Below, one piece after another: positions 1 through 7,264 of a stretch of DNA of 23,474 bases. Location of the stretch: NCBI GenBank assembly GCA_910585285.1, contig CAJUDL010000051.1:1-23474 (forward strand), in the 5' to 3' direction. Within the stretch, counting starts at the first letter, position 1, and each line of letters opens with the position of its first letter. The position numbers were made by a program, and so were the translations under genes. The DNA comes from an uncultured Muribaculaceae bacterium. Its GTDB lineage: Bacteria; Bacteroidota; Bacteroidia; Bacteroidales; Muribaculaceae. A model generated the notes under the pieces. That model had not been told where the DNA came from, did not search any database, and saw only the letters and a list, made by a program, of their open reading frames with translations.

Positions 1-52
1 ATAAACCAGCAGATTTACAGTCTGCCCCATTTGGCCACTCTGGTATTCGCCC
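1..52 (-). tRNA. tRNA-Tyr (GTA anticodon), 5' part, cut by window edge
   Basis: The reverse complement begins with GGGCGAA, then TA, a D-arm containing GGCCAAATGGG, and the anticodon stem-loop GCAGACTGTAAATCTGC. The anticodon GTA (complement at 16-18) reads tyrosine codons. The start of a long variable arm, typical of bacterial tRNA-Tyr, follows. The T arm, 3' acceptor strand and CCA end lie outside the window. A strong promoter lies just upstream at 64-94. Confidence 0.9.
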
Positions 53-63
53 GATTGCGGATG

Positions 64-94
64 CAAAATTAATCAAATATTCCGAATCCGCAAA
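64..94 (-). promoter_or_regulatory. Canonical Bacteroidetes sigma-ABfr promoter for tRNA-Tyr
   Basis: On the minus strand TTTG (94-91) is followed by exactly 19 nt and then TAATTTTG (71-64). This matches the Bacteroidetes -33 TTTG / -7 TAnnTTTG consensus. It lies 11 bp from the tRNA 5' end at 52, so transcription would start a few bases before the mature tRNA. It is the best promoter match in the window. Confidence 0.8.
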
Positions 95-108
95 ATAAAA
101 TTCGTTTA

Positions 109-441
109 TTAGTCGTGTTTGATCTTGATCAGCATAACTTTTGAATCAGTCACGGCATGGACGGAATGAGGAACGCCGTTGCCCATAAGCAGGAAGTCTC
201 CCTTATGTAAGTGTAGCGGATTGTCGTTCATCGTAAAGATGATTTCACCCTCTACCAGATAGACCATTACTTCTGCTGGCGCCAGATGTTTGGCGAGATC
301 AAGACCTGCGCTGAATGCAAGCAAGGCAATGCCGCCGTTATTATTGTTCATGATATCCTTGAACTCAACCTTTAAATCGTTTTTCTCAACTTGAGATGCA
401 AGAGGGAACACCTCACCGAATTTATAATCAGTGTTTAACAT
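109..441 (-). CDS. Small single-domain cupin protein
   Basis: This is a 110-residue, all-beta, cytoplasmic-looking protein with one cupin fold. The first cupin motif is around residues 45-66 (His52, Glu57, then VYLVEGE) and the second around 81-95 (GDFLLMGNGVPHSVH, His92). Only one histidine is present in the first motif where many metal-binding cupins have two, so metal binding may be weaker or different. There is no signal peptide and no second domain; stand-alone cupins of this size bind small molecules or act as simple isomerases or sensors, and the substrate cannot be told. It lies between tRNA-Tyr and the aminotransferase on the same strand, but the aminotransferase terminator separates it from the latter, so it is probably a single transcription unit. 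Confidence 0.85.
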   Translation of the reverse strand: MLNTDYKFGEVFPLASQVEKNDLKVEFKDIMNNNNGGIALLAFSAGLDLAKHLAPAEVMVYLVEGEIIFTMNDNPLHLHKGDFLLMGNGVPHSVHAVTDSKVMLIKIKHD

Positions 442-550
442 AGTTTGATTTTTTTATAAGTTTATAATCTTAAAAGATTTGAAGTCGTTACTAAAACACG
501 AAGGTTTTGATGATGGTTCATTTCCGGCAGCTACTCCATAATCACAATAT

Positions 551-599
551 AAAAAAGATTCCCCATCAATGTTCTCTCTTGAATACCGATGGGGAATCT
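551..599 (-). terminator. Rho-independent terminator of the aminotransferase gene
   Basis: A perfect 12-bp inverted repeat, AGATTCCCCATC (556-567) and GATGGGGAATCT (588-599), has a 20-nt loop. Read on the minus strand it is followed at once by a run of T (complement of 551-556). It begins 22 bp after the aminotransferase stop codon. The loop is longer than usual. Confidence 0.75.
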
Positions 600-621
600 A
601 TCTGTGAATCGTTTGTGAAAA

Positions 622-1815
622 TCAAAGAAGTTTCTCGGAAGCAACTCGGATGCGACGCATCGCTTCGCGGATGTTGTCTTCTGAGGTGGCATAGGAGAGG
701 CGAAGGTATCCGGGAGCGCAGAATGCATCTCCGTCAACTGCTGCTACATGAGCCTCTTCCAGGAGATATAAAACGTAATCACCTGAAGTCTTTATTTCCT
801 GATTGCCATTTCTCTTTCCTATATATGACGATACTTCAGGGAAAAGATAGAACGCTCCCTCCGGTTTGTTTACGATCCATCCCGGAATCTCTTTGGCAAG
901 CGATACGATAAGATCGCGACGGCGTTCAAATGCCTGACGCATCTCTTCCACGCATTCCTGAGGTCCGCGGTAGGCTGCTTCTGCCGCTTTCTGAGCAATG
1001 GATGAAACTCCCGAAGTGTATTGTCCCTGTAGTTTGGAGCAAGCTTTTGCAATCTCTAAAGGAGCGGCAAGATAACCGATGCGCCAGCCTGTCATGGCAT
1101 ACGCCTTTGATACTCCGTTTACCACGATCATGCGATCCTTAAGGCTCTCAAATTGAGATATGCTCGGTGCTCCGCCAACATAGTTGATATGCTCGTAGAT
1201 GTCATCGGCGAGAATAAGAACGTAGGGATGGCGCTCAAGCACTTCCGCAATGCCGGCAAGTTCCTTTTTTGTGTATACACTGCCCGTAGGATTGGAAGGA
1301 GAGTTGAACATTACCACGCGGGTGCGCTCAGTGATGGCCGCTTCGAGTTGATCGGGAGTAATTTTGAAGTCTTGATCCACTCCGGCATAGACCAGCACCG
1401 GTTTTCCTTCTGCGAGTTTGACCATCTCTACGTAGCTTACCCATGCCGGAACCGGAATTACTACTTCATCACCGGGATTGACAGTGGCGAGGAGAGCGTT
1501 GCAGAGTTCCTGTTTTGCTCCGTTGCCAACCACAATCTGAGCGGGAGTGTAATGAAGCCCGTTCTCTCGCACCAGTTTCTCGCAGATGGCTTCACGCAGC
1601 GAAAGGTAACCGGGGACGGGAGAATAGTGTGAGAAATTGGCAGCAATGGCTTCCTTTGCCGCCTCTTTTATGGATTCCGGGGTGTTGAAATCAGGTTCGC
1701 CTATCGACATATTGATCACGTCTACACCGGCGGCACGCAGTTCGGCACTCTTCTGCGACATCACCAGAGTGGCTGATGCCGCGAGATTATTCACTCTCTC
1801 AGAAATAAAGCTCAT
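622..1815 (-). CDS. Class I/II pyridoxal-phosphate aminotransferase (aspartate aminotransferase type)
   Basis: This 397-residue cytoplasmic enzyme of fold-type I PLP aminotransferases is the usual length for the Bacteroidetes AspAT-like (subgroup I-beta) family. The early motif NMSIGEPDFNTP (35-46) is present. Asn175 lies in SNPTG, Asp204 and Tyr207 in ADDIYE, the Schiff-base Lys237 in SKAYAMTGWRIGY, and the carboxylate-binding Arg372 in LRLSYA. The family moves amino groups between aspartate or related amino acids and 2-oxoglutarate; the exact substrate is not settled by sequence. It is transcribed alone, divergently from the esterase at 1988, and ends in a clear terminator. All catalytic residues are intact. 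Confidence 0.93.
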   Translation of the reverse strand: MSFISERVNNLAASATLVMSQKSAELRAAGVDVINMSIGEPDFNTPESIKEAAKEAIAANFSHYSPVPGYLSLREAICEKLVRENGLHYTPAQIVVGNGAKQELCNALLATVNPGDEVVIPVPAWVSYVEMVKLAEGKPVLVYAGVDQDFKITPDQLEAAITERTRVVMFNSPSNPTGSVYTKKELAGIAEVLERHPYVLILADDIYEHINYVGGAPSISQFESLKDRMIVVNGVSKAYAMTGWRIGYLAAPLEIAKACSKLQGQYTSGVSSIAQKAAEAAYRGPQECVEEMRQAFERRRDLIVSLAKEIPGWIVNKPEGAFYLFPEVSSYIGKRNGNQEIKTSGDYVLYLLEEAHVAAVDGDAFCAPGYLRLSYATSEDNIREAMRRIRVASEKLL

Positions 1816-1911
1816 GTGGGGTATATAGTTTATATTAAAAATATGGATTTGACCTTGGCGCGAAATTACAAATTTTCTCTCTCATAGCCAAATGATTCCA
1901 AAAATTAATAC

Positions 1912-1919
1912 TAATTTTG
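1912..1919 (+). promoter_or_regulatory. Possible -7 box for the YqiA-like esterase gene
   Basis: TAATTTTG fits TAnnTTTG and lies 68 bp before the esterase start in the divergent intergenic region. No TTTG is seen 19-21 bp upstream, so support is limited to the -7 element. Confidence 0.4.
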
Positions 1920-1954
1920 TAATTAGTCAATATTCGCAGGCGAATGTTGAAGGT

Positions 1955-1978
1955 TTTAATCGCGCATAGCGCAGTTTA
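1955..1978. repeat. 24-nt intergenic repeat, copy 1
   Basis: This block has the core AATCGCGCATAGCGCAG flanked by TTT and TTTA. It recurs at 16643-16666 in the same orientation with a single difference (ATA versus AAA in the centre). The core can form a small GCGC/GCGC hairpin. Just before it, ATTCGC-AG-GCGAAT (1932-1945) is a second small perfect hairpin. Both lie in the untranslated leader of the esterase gene. Confidence 0.6.
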
Positions 1979-1987
1979 TAAGGTCAT

Positions 1988-2584
1988 ATGAAAGTTGTAT
2001 ATTTACATGGATTGGGAAGTTCGGGGCAGTCGGCTACAGCGCGTCGTCTCGACCGCTCGTTGCCATCATCATACGAGGTTGTTGCTCCCGACATACCTGT
2101 GCAGCCCGAACTTGCCATGACGGCATTGAAGAAGCTTGCCGAGACCCTTGATCCCGACGATGTCATCGTAGGCACATCGATGGGTGGGCTTTATGCTCAG
2201 CTTTTCAAGGGGTGGAGACGTCTGCTGATAAATCCTTCGTTTCACACATCGGTACATCTTAAAGAGAAAATCGGTCAGAGATTGCCGTTTCATACGCCAC
2301 GTCGGGACGGTGCCACTGATTTTGAGGTTACCGCCAAGCTCGTGAAGAAATTCGAGACTATGGAGGCAAAGCAGTTTGATCCTAAGTTCGGTATCTTTAA
2401 TGGACGCAAGGATTCTCCAGAACTTGTCACCGCTTTTTTCGGCACTCGCGACACCGTGGTCAACTGCAAAGATGAATATCTTAAGCATTTCTCGCAGTAT
2501 CATGATTTCGATGGCGAACATCGCGTCGATCCCGACACGATAATTAATCTTATTGTACCCAACGTTGTGGGAGTTAGGAATTAG
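1988..2584 (+). CDS. YqiA/YcfP-family alpha/beta-hydrolase (esterase)
   Basis: This 198-residue protein is the normal size for YqiA-like esterases. The N-terminus MKVVYLHGLGSSG carries the HG oxyanion-hole motif. The nucleophile elbow is GTSMGG with Ser64. Asp155 in FGTRDTVV and His178 in DGEHRVD complete a plausible Ser-Asp-His triad. The family hydrolyses short acyl esters in the cytoplasm; the natural substrate is unknown. The start is supported by the beta-strand running straight into the HGLGSSG motif. The last residues (VGVRN) and the stop codon are encoded by the first unit of the downstream repeat spacer at 2571-2680, so the C-terminus may have been set by that repeat. Confidence 0.88.
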   Translation: MKVVYLHGLGSSGQSATARRLDRSLPSSYEVVAPDIPVQPELAMTALKKLAETLDPDDVIVGTSMGGLYAQLFKGWRRLLINPSFHTSVHLKEKIGQRLPFHTPRRDGATDFEVTAKLVKKFETMEAKQFDPKFGIFNGRKDSPELVTAFFGTRDTVVNCKDEYLKHFSQYHDFDGEHRVDPDTIINLIVPNVVGVRN

Positions 2585-2680
2585 GAGTTAGAAGTTAGAA
2601 ATTAGGAATTAGGAGGAAGGATACAGGGGTTAGAAGATTTGGAGCATATGGAATTAATTCCTCATTCCTAATTCCTCATT
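2571..2680. repeat. Short degenerate repeats with inverted copy (GTTAGGAATTAG family)
   Basis: The left side holds successive degenerate copies of a GAGTTAGGAATTAG-like unit (2571-2615). The right side (2660-2680) holds CCTCATTCC-TAATTCCTCATT, close to the reverse complement of the left units. The spacer can therefore fold back as an imperfect stem. It fills most of the gap between the esterase and serine ammonia-lyase genes. It resembles low-complexity intergenic repeats rather than a transposon; there is no ORF in it. Confidence 0.65.
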
Positions 2681-2703
2681 AAATTAAACATTAATCAAAG
2701 GCA

Positions 2704-3915
2704 GTGAAATCAATCAAGGAAATATACCGCATCGGCACGGGTCCGAGCTCAAGCCATACGATGGGACCACGCGCAGCGGCAGCAGAATTTTTAAAACGTT
2801 TGCCGGAGGGGGCATCACACTTTAAAGTAGTGCTCTATGGCTCACTTGCCGCTACCGGTAAGGGGCACATGACAGATGTTGCCGTCATTGACACTTTTAA
2901 GGAAGCCGGCAAAGAGGTGGAAATAATATGGAAACCGGATGTGTTCCTGCCATATCATCCTAATGCGATGCTGCTTCGTGCCCTCAGAGAGGATGGTTCC
3001 GCAGTTTTTGAAATGACGGTTTATAGTGTCGGTGGAGGCGCCATAAAGATTGAAGGCGATGCCGAGCACGAATCGAAAGACATCTACCCGATGAATAAAC
3101 TTACCGATATTCTCAACTACTGCGAACAGACCGGCAAATGCTATTGGGAATATGTGGAGGAATGCGAAGGACCTGAAATCTGGGGATATCTTCACGAAGT
3201 GTGGGAGGCAATGAAGGCGGCTGTTGAACGTGGCATTTCTCGCGAAGGTCGTTTGCCGGGTCCATTGAATCTCAGGCGCAAAGCCACTCAATATTATGTC
3301 AAAGCCACCGGATATCGCGATAATCTCAAGAGCCGTGGACTCACCTTCTCATATGCTTTGGCAGTGAGTGAAGAGAATGCATCGGGAGGTGTGATCGTGA
3401 CGGCACCAACATGCGGTTCTTGCGGCGTGGTGCCCGGCGTGTTGTATCACCTTTGGAAAAGCCGGGATCTTCCCGAAATCCGTGTGCTTCGCGCTCTCGC
3501 CACAGCCGGATTGATCGGGAATATCGTTAAAGAGAATGCTTCGATTTCCGGCGCGGAAGTAGGTTGCCAGGGAGAGGTGGGCGTTGCTTGCGCTATGGCT
3601 GCTGCCGCTGCCAATCAGCTTTTCGGTGGTAGCCCAGCCCAGATAGAGTATGCCGCGGAGATGGGACTCGAACACCATTTGGGTATGACTTGTGACCCTG
3701 TGTGTGGTCTGGTGCAGATACCGTGTATCGAGCGTAATGCATATGCCGCAGCGCGCGCCTTGGATGCCAACATTTATTCCTCATTCTCCGATGGTGTGCA
3801 TCGCGTCAGCTTCGACAAACTTGTGAACGTGATGCGCGAGACCGGACACGATCTCCCCTCACTCTACAAAGAGACCGGAACGGGCGGCCTTGCCAAAGAT
3901 TATCAACAGATGTAA
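2704..3915 (+). CDS. sdaA: L-serine ammonia-lyase, iron-sulfur dependent, single chain
   Basis: The 403-residue enzyme deaminates L-serine to pyruvate and ammonia using a [4Fe-4S] cluster. The N-terminal beta domain has GTGPSSSHTMGPR (11-23). The C-terminal alpha domain has TAPTCGSCGVVPG (233-245) and cysteines C288, C330 and C341. Their spacing (42 and 11) matches the cluster ligands as I recall them from the Legionella enzyme. The chain ends QQM, without the C-terminal cysteine tail reported for longer type 2 enzymes. The start is GTG at 2704: the same frame has a TAA at 2692-2694 and no ATG between. The gene converges on the LysR gene, stops 3 bp apart, next to a Thr/Ser-type exporter. Confidence 0.95.
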   Translation: MKSIKEIYRIGTGPSSSHTMGPRAAAAEFLKRLPEGASHFKVVLYGSLAATGKGHMTDVAVIDTFKEAGKEVEIIWKPDVFLPYHPNAMLLRALREDGSAVFEMTVYSVGGGAIKIEGDAEHESKDIYPMNKLTDILNYCEQTGKCYWEYVEECEGPEIWGYLHEVWEAMKAAVERGISREGRLPGPLNLRRKATQYYVKATGYRDNLKSRGLTFSYALAVSEENASGGVIVTAPTCGSCGVVPGVLYHLWKSRDLPEIRVLRALATAGLIGNIVKENASISGAEVGCQGEVGVACAMAAAAANQLFGGSPAQIEYAAEMGLEHHLGMTCDPVCGLVQIPCIERNAYAAARALDANIYSSFSDGVHRVSFDKLVNVMRETGHDLPSLYKETGTGGLAKDYQQM

Positions 3916-3918
3916 TGG

Positions 3919-4818
3919 TTAAATCCAGGCGTTTTGACGTTCTTTTACCGCTAATGATTCGCTGAGGAGGAGGATGAACTCCTGGGCGGCGCGTTTACGG
4001 TAATTCCCTTTGAGGGTATGCACGCATCCTTCAAGCTCGTTCCCGGGGAAGTCGAGCGGGATGGCAGTTACGCCGGTTTCATTGTGGATGGTGGCTTCGG
4101 CAAGGACCGACACCAGCATCGTCTGGCGTATTATCTTAAGGAGGATATTGACTTCGTTGAGTTCCACTTTTACTTTAAACTCATTTCCTGCCGGTTTGAT
4201 AAGTTCGAATGCATTGCGTGCCTGCAAGCCGCGCGATGGGAGCGCGAGATCATATCGCTGAAGTTCGTTGAGGGTGACACTTTCCTTTGAGGCAAGAGGA
4301 TGGTTGTCGGCAACTATGGCTGCAAGATAATTCTGGAAAAGGATATGTGATTCTACGTCCTCTTCCGGTTTCCATGACCTGAATGCTAGCACAAAATCCA
4401 CATCCCTCAATTTGAGAAGATCCATAAGCTCCGCCATAGGTCGGTAAAATATATTAAGCTTTATGTCGGGATATGTCTTGCGGAACATAATCAGAGTTTC
4501 AGTAAGTATCGGGCTGAAGGAATATGTGACGCCAATGTTGAGTGTGCCTGCTGACATATTGTTGAGATCTGAAATGCGGGTGGCACATAGATTGGCGCTT
4601 GCTATGGTCTGACGTGCGTATGGCAGCATCTCTTCTCCTGCTTCTGTGAGAGTGACGTTATGGCTGCTGCGTATGAAAAGGGGAGTGCCGAGTTCTGTCT
4701 CAAGCTGTTTTACCTGCTGTGACAACGTGCTCTGCGTGATGCAGAGGATTCTGGATGCTTCTGAAAAGCTTAGTGTTTCTGCAACCTTTACGAAATATTT
4801 CAACTGACGTAGTTCCAT
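3919..4818 (-). CDS. LysR-family transcriptional regulator
   Basis: This 299-residue protein has the standard LysR layout. An N-terminal winged helix-turn-helix (about 1-60) contains the recognition region FSEASRILCITQSTLSQQVK (18-37) and the wing sequence LFIRSSHNVTLTEAG. A periplasmic-binding-protein-like effector domain follows from about residue 88 (LNIGVTYSFSP). The gene sits 34 bp downstream of the YjjB-like gene on the same strand and is probably the last gene of that exporter operon. It is tail-to-tail with serine ammonia-lyase. Control of the exporter or of serine metabolism is an inference from position; the inducer cannot be read from the sequence. Confidence 0.93.
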   Translation of the reverse strand: MELRQLKYFVKVAETLSFSEASRILCITQSTLSQQVKQLETELGTPLFIRSSHNVTLTEAGEEMLPYARQTIASANLCATRISDLNNMSAGTLNIGVTYSFSPILTETLIMFRKTYPDIKLNIFYRPMAELMDLLKLRDVDFVLAFRSWKPEEDVESHILFQNYLAAIVADNHPLASKESVTLNELQRYDLALPSRGLQARNAFELIKPAGNEFKVKVELNEVNILLKIIRQTMLVSVLAEATIHNETGVTAIPLDFPGNELEGCVHTLKGNYRKRAAQEFILLLSESLAVKERQNAWI

Positions 4819-4852
4819 CTGAATTAATTAAAAAACTTCTTGAGCGGCTTCC

Positions 4853-5338
4853 TTATCTTGTGGCTTGGAAGGATATCTTTTTAAACAAAAATACGGGTAA
4901 AATTGCTCCCACAGCCATGCTTAAAAGAATGCATATGCATGTCAGGGTGTTGGATGCAAATAGATAGAAGCAACGGTTGAATGCCTCCTGGTTTGTGCTC
5001 AGCACACACATTGCCGCTCCTGCAAAAGAGCGATAAGCATACATTCCCGGAATCATGGGAAGCAGTGCAGGGAAGAAACATGTTTCAGGGGGAGTGCGCA
5101 CCACCGGTGAGAAAATTACGGCGAGAATGCCAATTGCGAAAGCAGCGATAAGGGATGCTGGAACAATGTGCAGGCAGACCCCAAATTCTTTGGTCATAAG
5201 CATAAACCTTATGGCATGACCGACTGCCGCTATGGCGGCGCAATAGATGTAAGCACGTGCCGGCGGCCGGCTTATGGCGGCAAAGCCGATAGCAGCTATC
5301 GCTGAAAATAATGCATCTTGTAAAATTTTCTCCAACAT
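4853..5338 (-). CDS. YjjB/ThrE_2-type small exporter subunit
   Basis: The 161-residue membrane protein has about five hydrophobic segments. The family signature PALLPMIPGMYAYR is near residue 90, where ThrE_2 (DUF3815) proteins carry a PxxxPxxPG motif. It corresponds in size to E. coli YjjB, which works with YjjP as an inner-membrane exporter (reported for succinate). Fused ThrE proteins export threonine and serine. The gene lies 13 bp behind the YjjP-like gene, so the two are co-transcribed and would form one transporter. The substrate (serine/threonine or a dicarboxylate) is not decided by sequence. Confidence 0.87.
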   Translation of the reverse strand: MLEKILQDALFSAIAAIGFAAISRPPARAYIYCAAIAAVGHAIRFMLMTKEFGVCLHIVPASLIAAFAIGILAVIFSPVVRTPPETCFFPALLPMIPGMYAYRSFAGAAMCVLSTNQEAFNRCFYLFASNTLTCICILLSMAVGAILPVFLFKKISFQATR

Positions 5339-5351
5339 AATGGTAAATTCT

Positions 5352-6176
5352 TTAAAACATGCCGGTGTTCATCAAAAACATTGCCGAGCATAATCCAATG
5401 GATAGACACCCCGTGATGACCAGTGCGTCGAAAAAACGGCTCATTGAGCATATATAATAGCGGTAGAGCATATCGCTGAAAGAATTGAGAAGAGGGATGC
5501 CAGGCACAAGATAAAGCACGCTCGTGCCCAATGCAATCGCTGGCGTTTCTCCGAGAGAGAAGAGTGTATCGGTGGCACCTAATACGGCGGAAACAAACGA
5601 GCACACAATCACCGTAACTCTGAGGTCAATCCCTTTCCCAAGCATCTGTGTCTTCAACCAGTATCCCGCCATCGTGGCGATAAACACTATTGCCATCGCA
5701 ATGGCATCCCCTCCGAATAGGCGGCAGAAGGAGGCATTTGCCAGCGATACAAGAAGAAGTACGAGCCATTTGTTCTGGTTGTCTGAAGTTACGATCTTAC
5801 GAAACTCGCGTTGCGCCTCCGCCAGGCTTATGCGATGTTCTGCGATAGCCCAGCTGAGTTCACTCAGGCGCGTGTTGATATTGAAGCTTATAGGGGTGTT
5901 GCGGATTGTGGCTACAGAAGTGACGAAATCCGTCCTGTCAATATCCCTGACGGATATATGCACATGGCGTGGCATAATCGTGATATCCACAGTTTTACCA
6001 AAAGCTTGCGCAATACGAGTCACATTCTTTTCAAGACGCACACAAGTAGCACCGCAGCCTAAAAGCCACGCGCTATAATCCGTCAGGAACAGACACACCT
6101 CCCGGAGATCCGGAGCCACATCTCTCCCTTCGGATATAATTTCATCAATGCTGCTGTCTGATAATGTTTCAGTCAT
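5352..6176 (-). CDS. YjjP/ThrE N-terminal-type exporter subunit (DUF1212)
   Basis: I take the ATG at 6176 (MTETLSDSS), giving 274 residues, close to E. coli YjjP. An upstream start at 6311 would add 45 residues unlike the family. The soluble N-terminal half carries the DUF1212 pattern: WLLGCGATCVRLEKNV, then IMPRHVHISV, then a helical stretch rich in charged residues. The C-terminal half has four to five membrane segments and the motif LVPGIPLLNSFSD. It is the first gene of a probable yjjP-yjjB-lysR operon. A 17-bp inverted repeat brackets the region just upstream (6180-6356). Confidence 0.87.
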   Translation of the reverse strand: MTETLSDSSIDEIISEGRDVAPDLREVCLFLTDYSAWLLGCGATCVRLEKNVTRIAQAFGKTVDITIMPRHVHISVRDIDRTDFVTSVATIRNTPISFNINTRLSELSWAIAEHRISLAEAQREFRKIVTSDNQNKWLVLLLVSLANASFCRLFGGDAIAMAIVFIATMAGYWLKTQMLGKGIDLRVTVIVCSFVSAVLGATDTLFSLGETPAIALGTSVLYLVPGIPLLNSFSDMLYRYYICSMSRFFDALVITGCLSIGLCSAMFLMNTGMF

Positions 6177-6179
6177 AAG

Positions 6180-6356
6180 TAAGTAAGAAAAATTAACCGA
6201 TATATGTAAGTAATGAAATCTTGCACTATAAAACTTGTTCTTTTTGGCTGTTTTCACCTTGTAATTCAGTCGCATATGCCTATATGCTCCTTCATTACGC
6301 AGCAAAAACATCTCAAAATAACTGCGTTTTATATGTGCATTAATTTTTCTTACTTA
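6180..6356. repeat. Perfect 17-bp inverted repeats flanking a 177-bp spacer
   Basis: TAAGTAAGAAAAATTAA at 6180-6196 is the exact reverse complement of 6340-6356. The pair spans nearly the whole spacer between the exporter start (6176) and the small membrane ORF, whose stop codon lies inside the right copy. The interior has no ORF. No target-site duplication is visible (TAAG left, ATCG right), so a miniature transposon is possible but not shown. Confidence 0.6.
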
Positions 6357-6536
6357 ATCGTCGAAATTTTTGGAATCGCCGGGAACAAAAAACTCTTCAC
6401 GTTCCGATCCGATTTCAATAAGACGGAAGTGTCCGTGTTTTTTGCGTGATGAGACCAAAGAAGCGATTCCTCGGATAATAACGGCAACCGTCAGTATCCC
6501 GACGATGATTGCCCATGTAATAAACGGAGTATTCAT
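6354..6536 (-). CDS. Small single-pass membrane protein, unknown function
   Basis: This 60-residue ORF has a clean hydrophobic helix at residues 5-28 (TWAIIVGILTVAVIIRGIASLV), a basic stop-transfer patch (SSRKKHG) and a hydrophilic tail with acidic residues. That order suggests an inner-membrane protein with its C-terminus in the cytoplasm. I recognise no family. It lies between the PAS gene and the exporter operon on the same strand, 177 bp upstream of the exporter start. Its stop codon falls in the 17-bp inverted repeat. It is believable because of its compositional order, but no homology was tested. Confidence 0.6.
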   Translation of the reverse strand: MNTPFITWAIIVGILTVAVIIRGIASLVSSRKKHGHFRLIEIGSEREEFFVPGDSKNFDD

Positions 6537-6712
6537 AATTTCGGTTTTTTAGAGTATGTTTGGATTTAATTTCCATTCCTACTCTTACATGTAATTCGTG
6601 TTAAATTCAAACACACTCTTAATTTCATGCAAAGTAACAATCTAAAAAGACCGAAAATATGAATTTTTAAGTGAAAAATTCGATAGCAGCGATTGAGAAA
6701 CAGCCAAGATGC

Positions 6713-7063
6713 CTATTCGCGCACGTAATGCGGCATATCGTCAGGAAGCACGATTGAAATTTCCACCAAACCTCCAACCGTCTCATCCTCCCGGCGCCAT
6801 GCTGTCTGGAAAATAATCTTCCGCACGCCTTTCTTCTCTATGGTATAGCAATTTTTTCCGCCGGTGGCGAGTAGATGTTGGATGATCTCTACCGAGCGTG
6901 GACTGTGGCAGTCGAGTAGACTCTTGCCGATAAGATCTCCATGTTTGGCAAAAGTTTCACGCGACAGCTTGTTCATATATATTATGCGCGCGTCCGCATC
7001 GCAGACAGTCACCGCGCAATTCATTCCCGATGCCCAATCGGGCAGTAATTCTTTGTATTCCAT
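6713..7063 (-). CDS. Single PAS-domain protein
   Basis: I choose the ATG at 7063 (MEYKELLPDW), giving 116 residues. A TTG at 7114 would add 17 residues, but the promoter lies between the two. The protein is one PAS fold: AVTVCDADARIIYMNKLSRE is the typical PAS start, followed by GKSLLDCHSPRSVEIIQ and a terminal beta sheet (KIIFQTAWRRED, GGLVEISIVL). The DCHxPxS motif resembles the PAS part of DUF438-type proteins. There is no output domain, membrane segment or kinase, so it probably works through a partner as a ligand or redox sensor. It appears to be transcribed alone. Confidence 0.8.
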   Translation of the reverse strand: MEYKELLPDWASGMNCAVTVCDADARIIYMNKLSRETFAKHGDLIGKSLLDCHSPRSVEIIQHLLATGGKNCYTIEKKGVRKIIFQTAWRREDETVGGLVEISIVLPDDMPHYVRE

Positions 7064-7067
7064 GTCG

Positions 7068-7098
7068 CAAATATAATACAAATGTTTGTAAAGACAAG
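7068..7098 (-). promoter_or_regulatory. Promoter abutting the PAS gene start (possible leaderless mRNA)
   Basis: On the minus strand CTTG (7098-7095), a 19-nt spacer and a perfect TATATTTG (7075-7068) match the Bacteroidetes promoter with one change in the -33 box. Only four bases (CGAC) separate the -7 box from the ATG at 7063, so the transcript would begin at or next to the start codon. Confidence 0.6.
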
Positions 7099-7264
7099 AA
7101 AGAACCAATAACAAGTAAAAGCAAATTCTTTTGAGTTGGTTTGACGTAATCTGATAGAATGGGAGATTTGTATGGGAAGGATGTGATTGTGAACCGAGAG
7201 GGGGAGGGCGGTTGTTTTAACAGCAAGAGGCAATATTGCTTCGCAATCCTTAAAGTAGATTGCC

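Noticed and set aside
507..911. Plus-strand ORF of 134 codons over the aminotransferase 3' end
   Set aside because: It runs antisense through a well-supported aminotransferase and across its terminator; the peptide has no recognisable domain.
6180..6356. Definite MITE insertion
   Set aside because: Terminal inverted repeats are perfect, but no target-site duplication is seen and no second copy could be found in the window.
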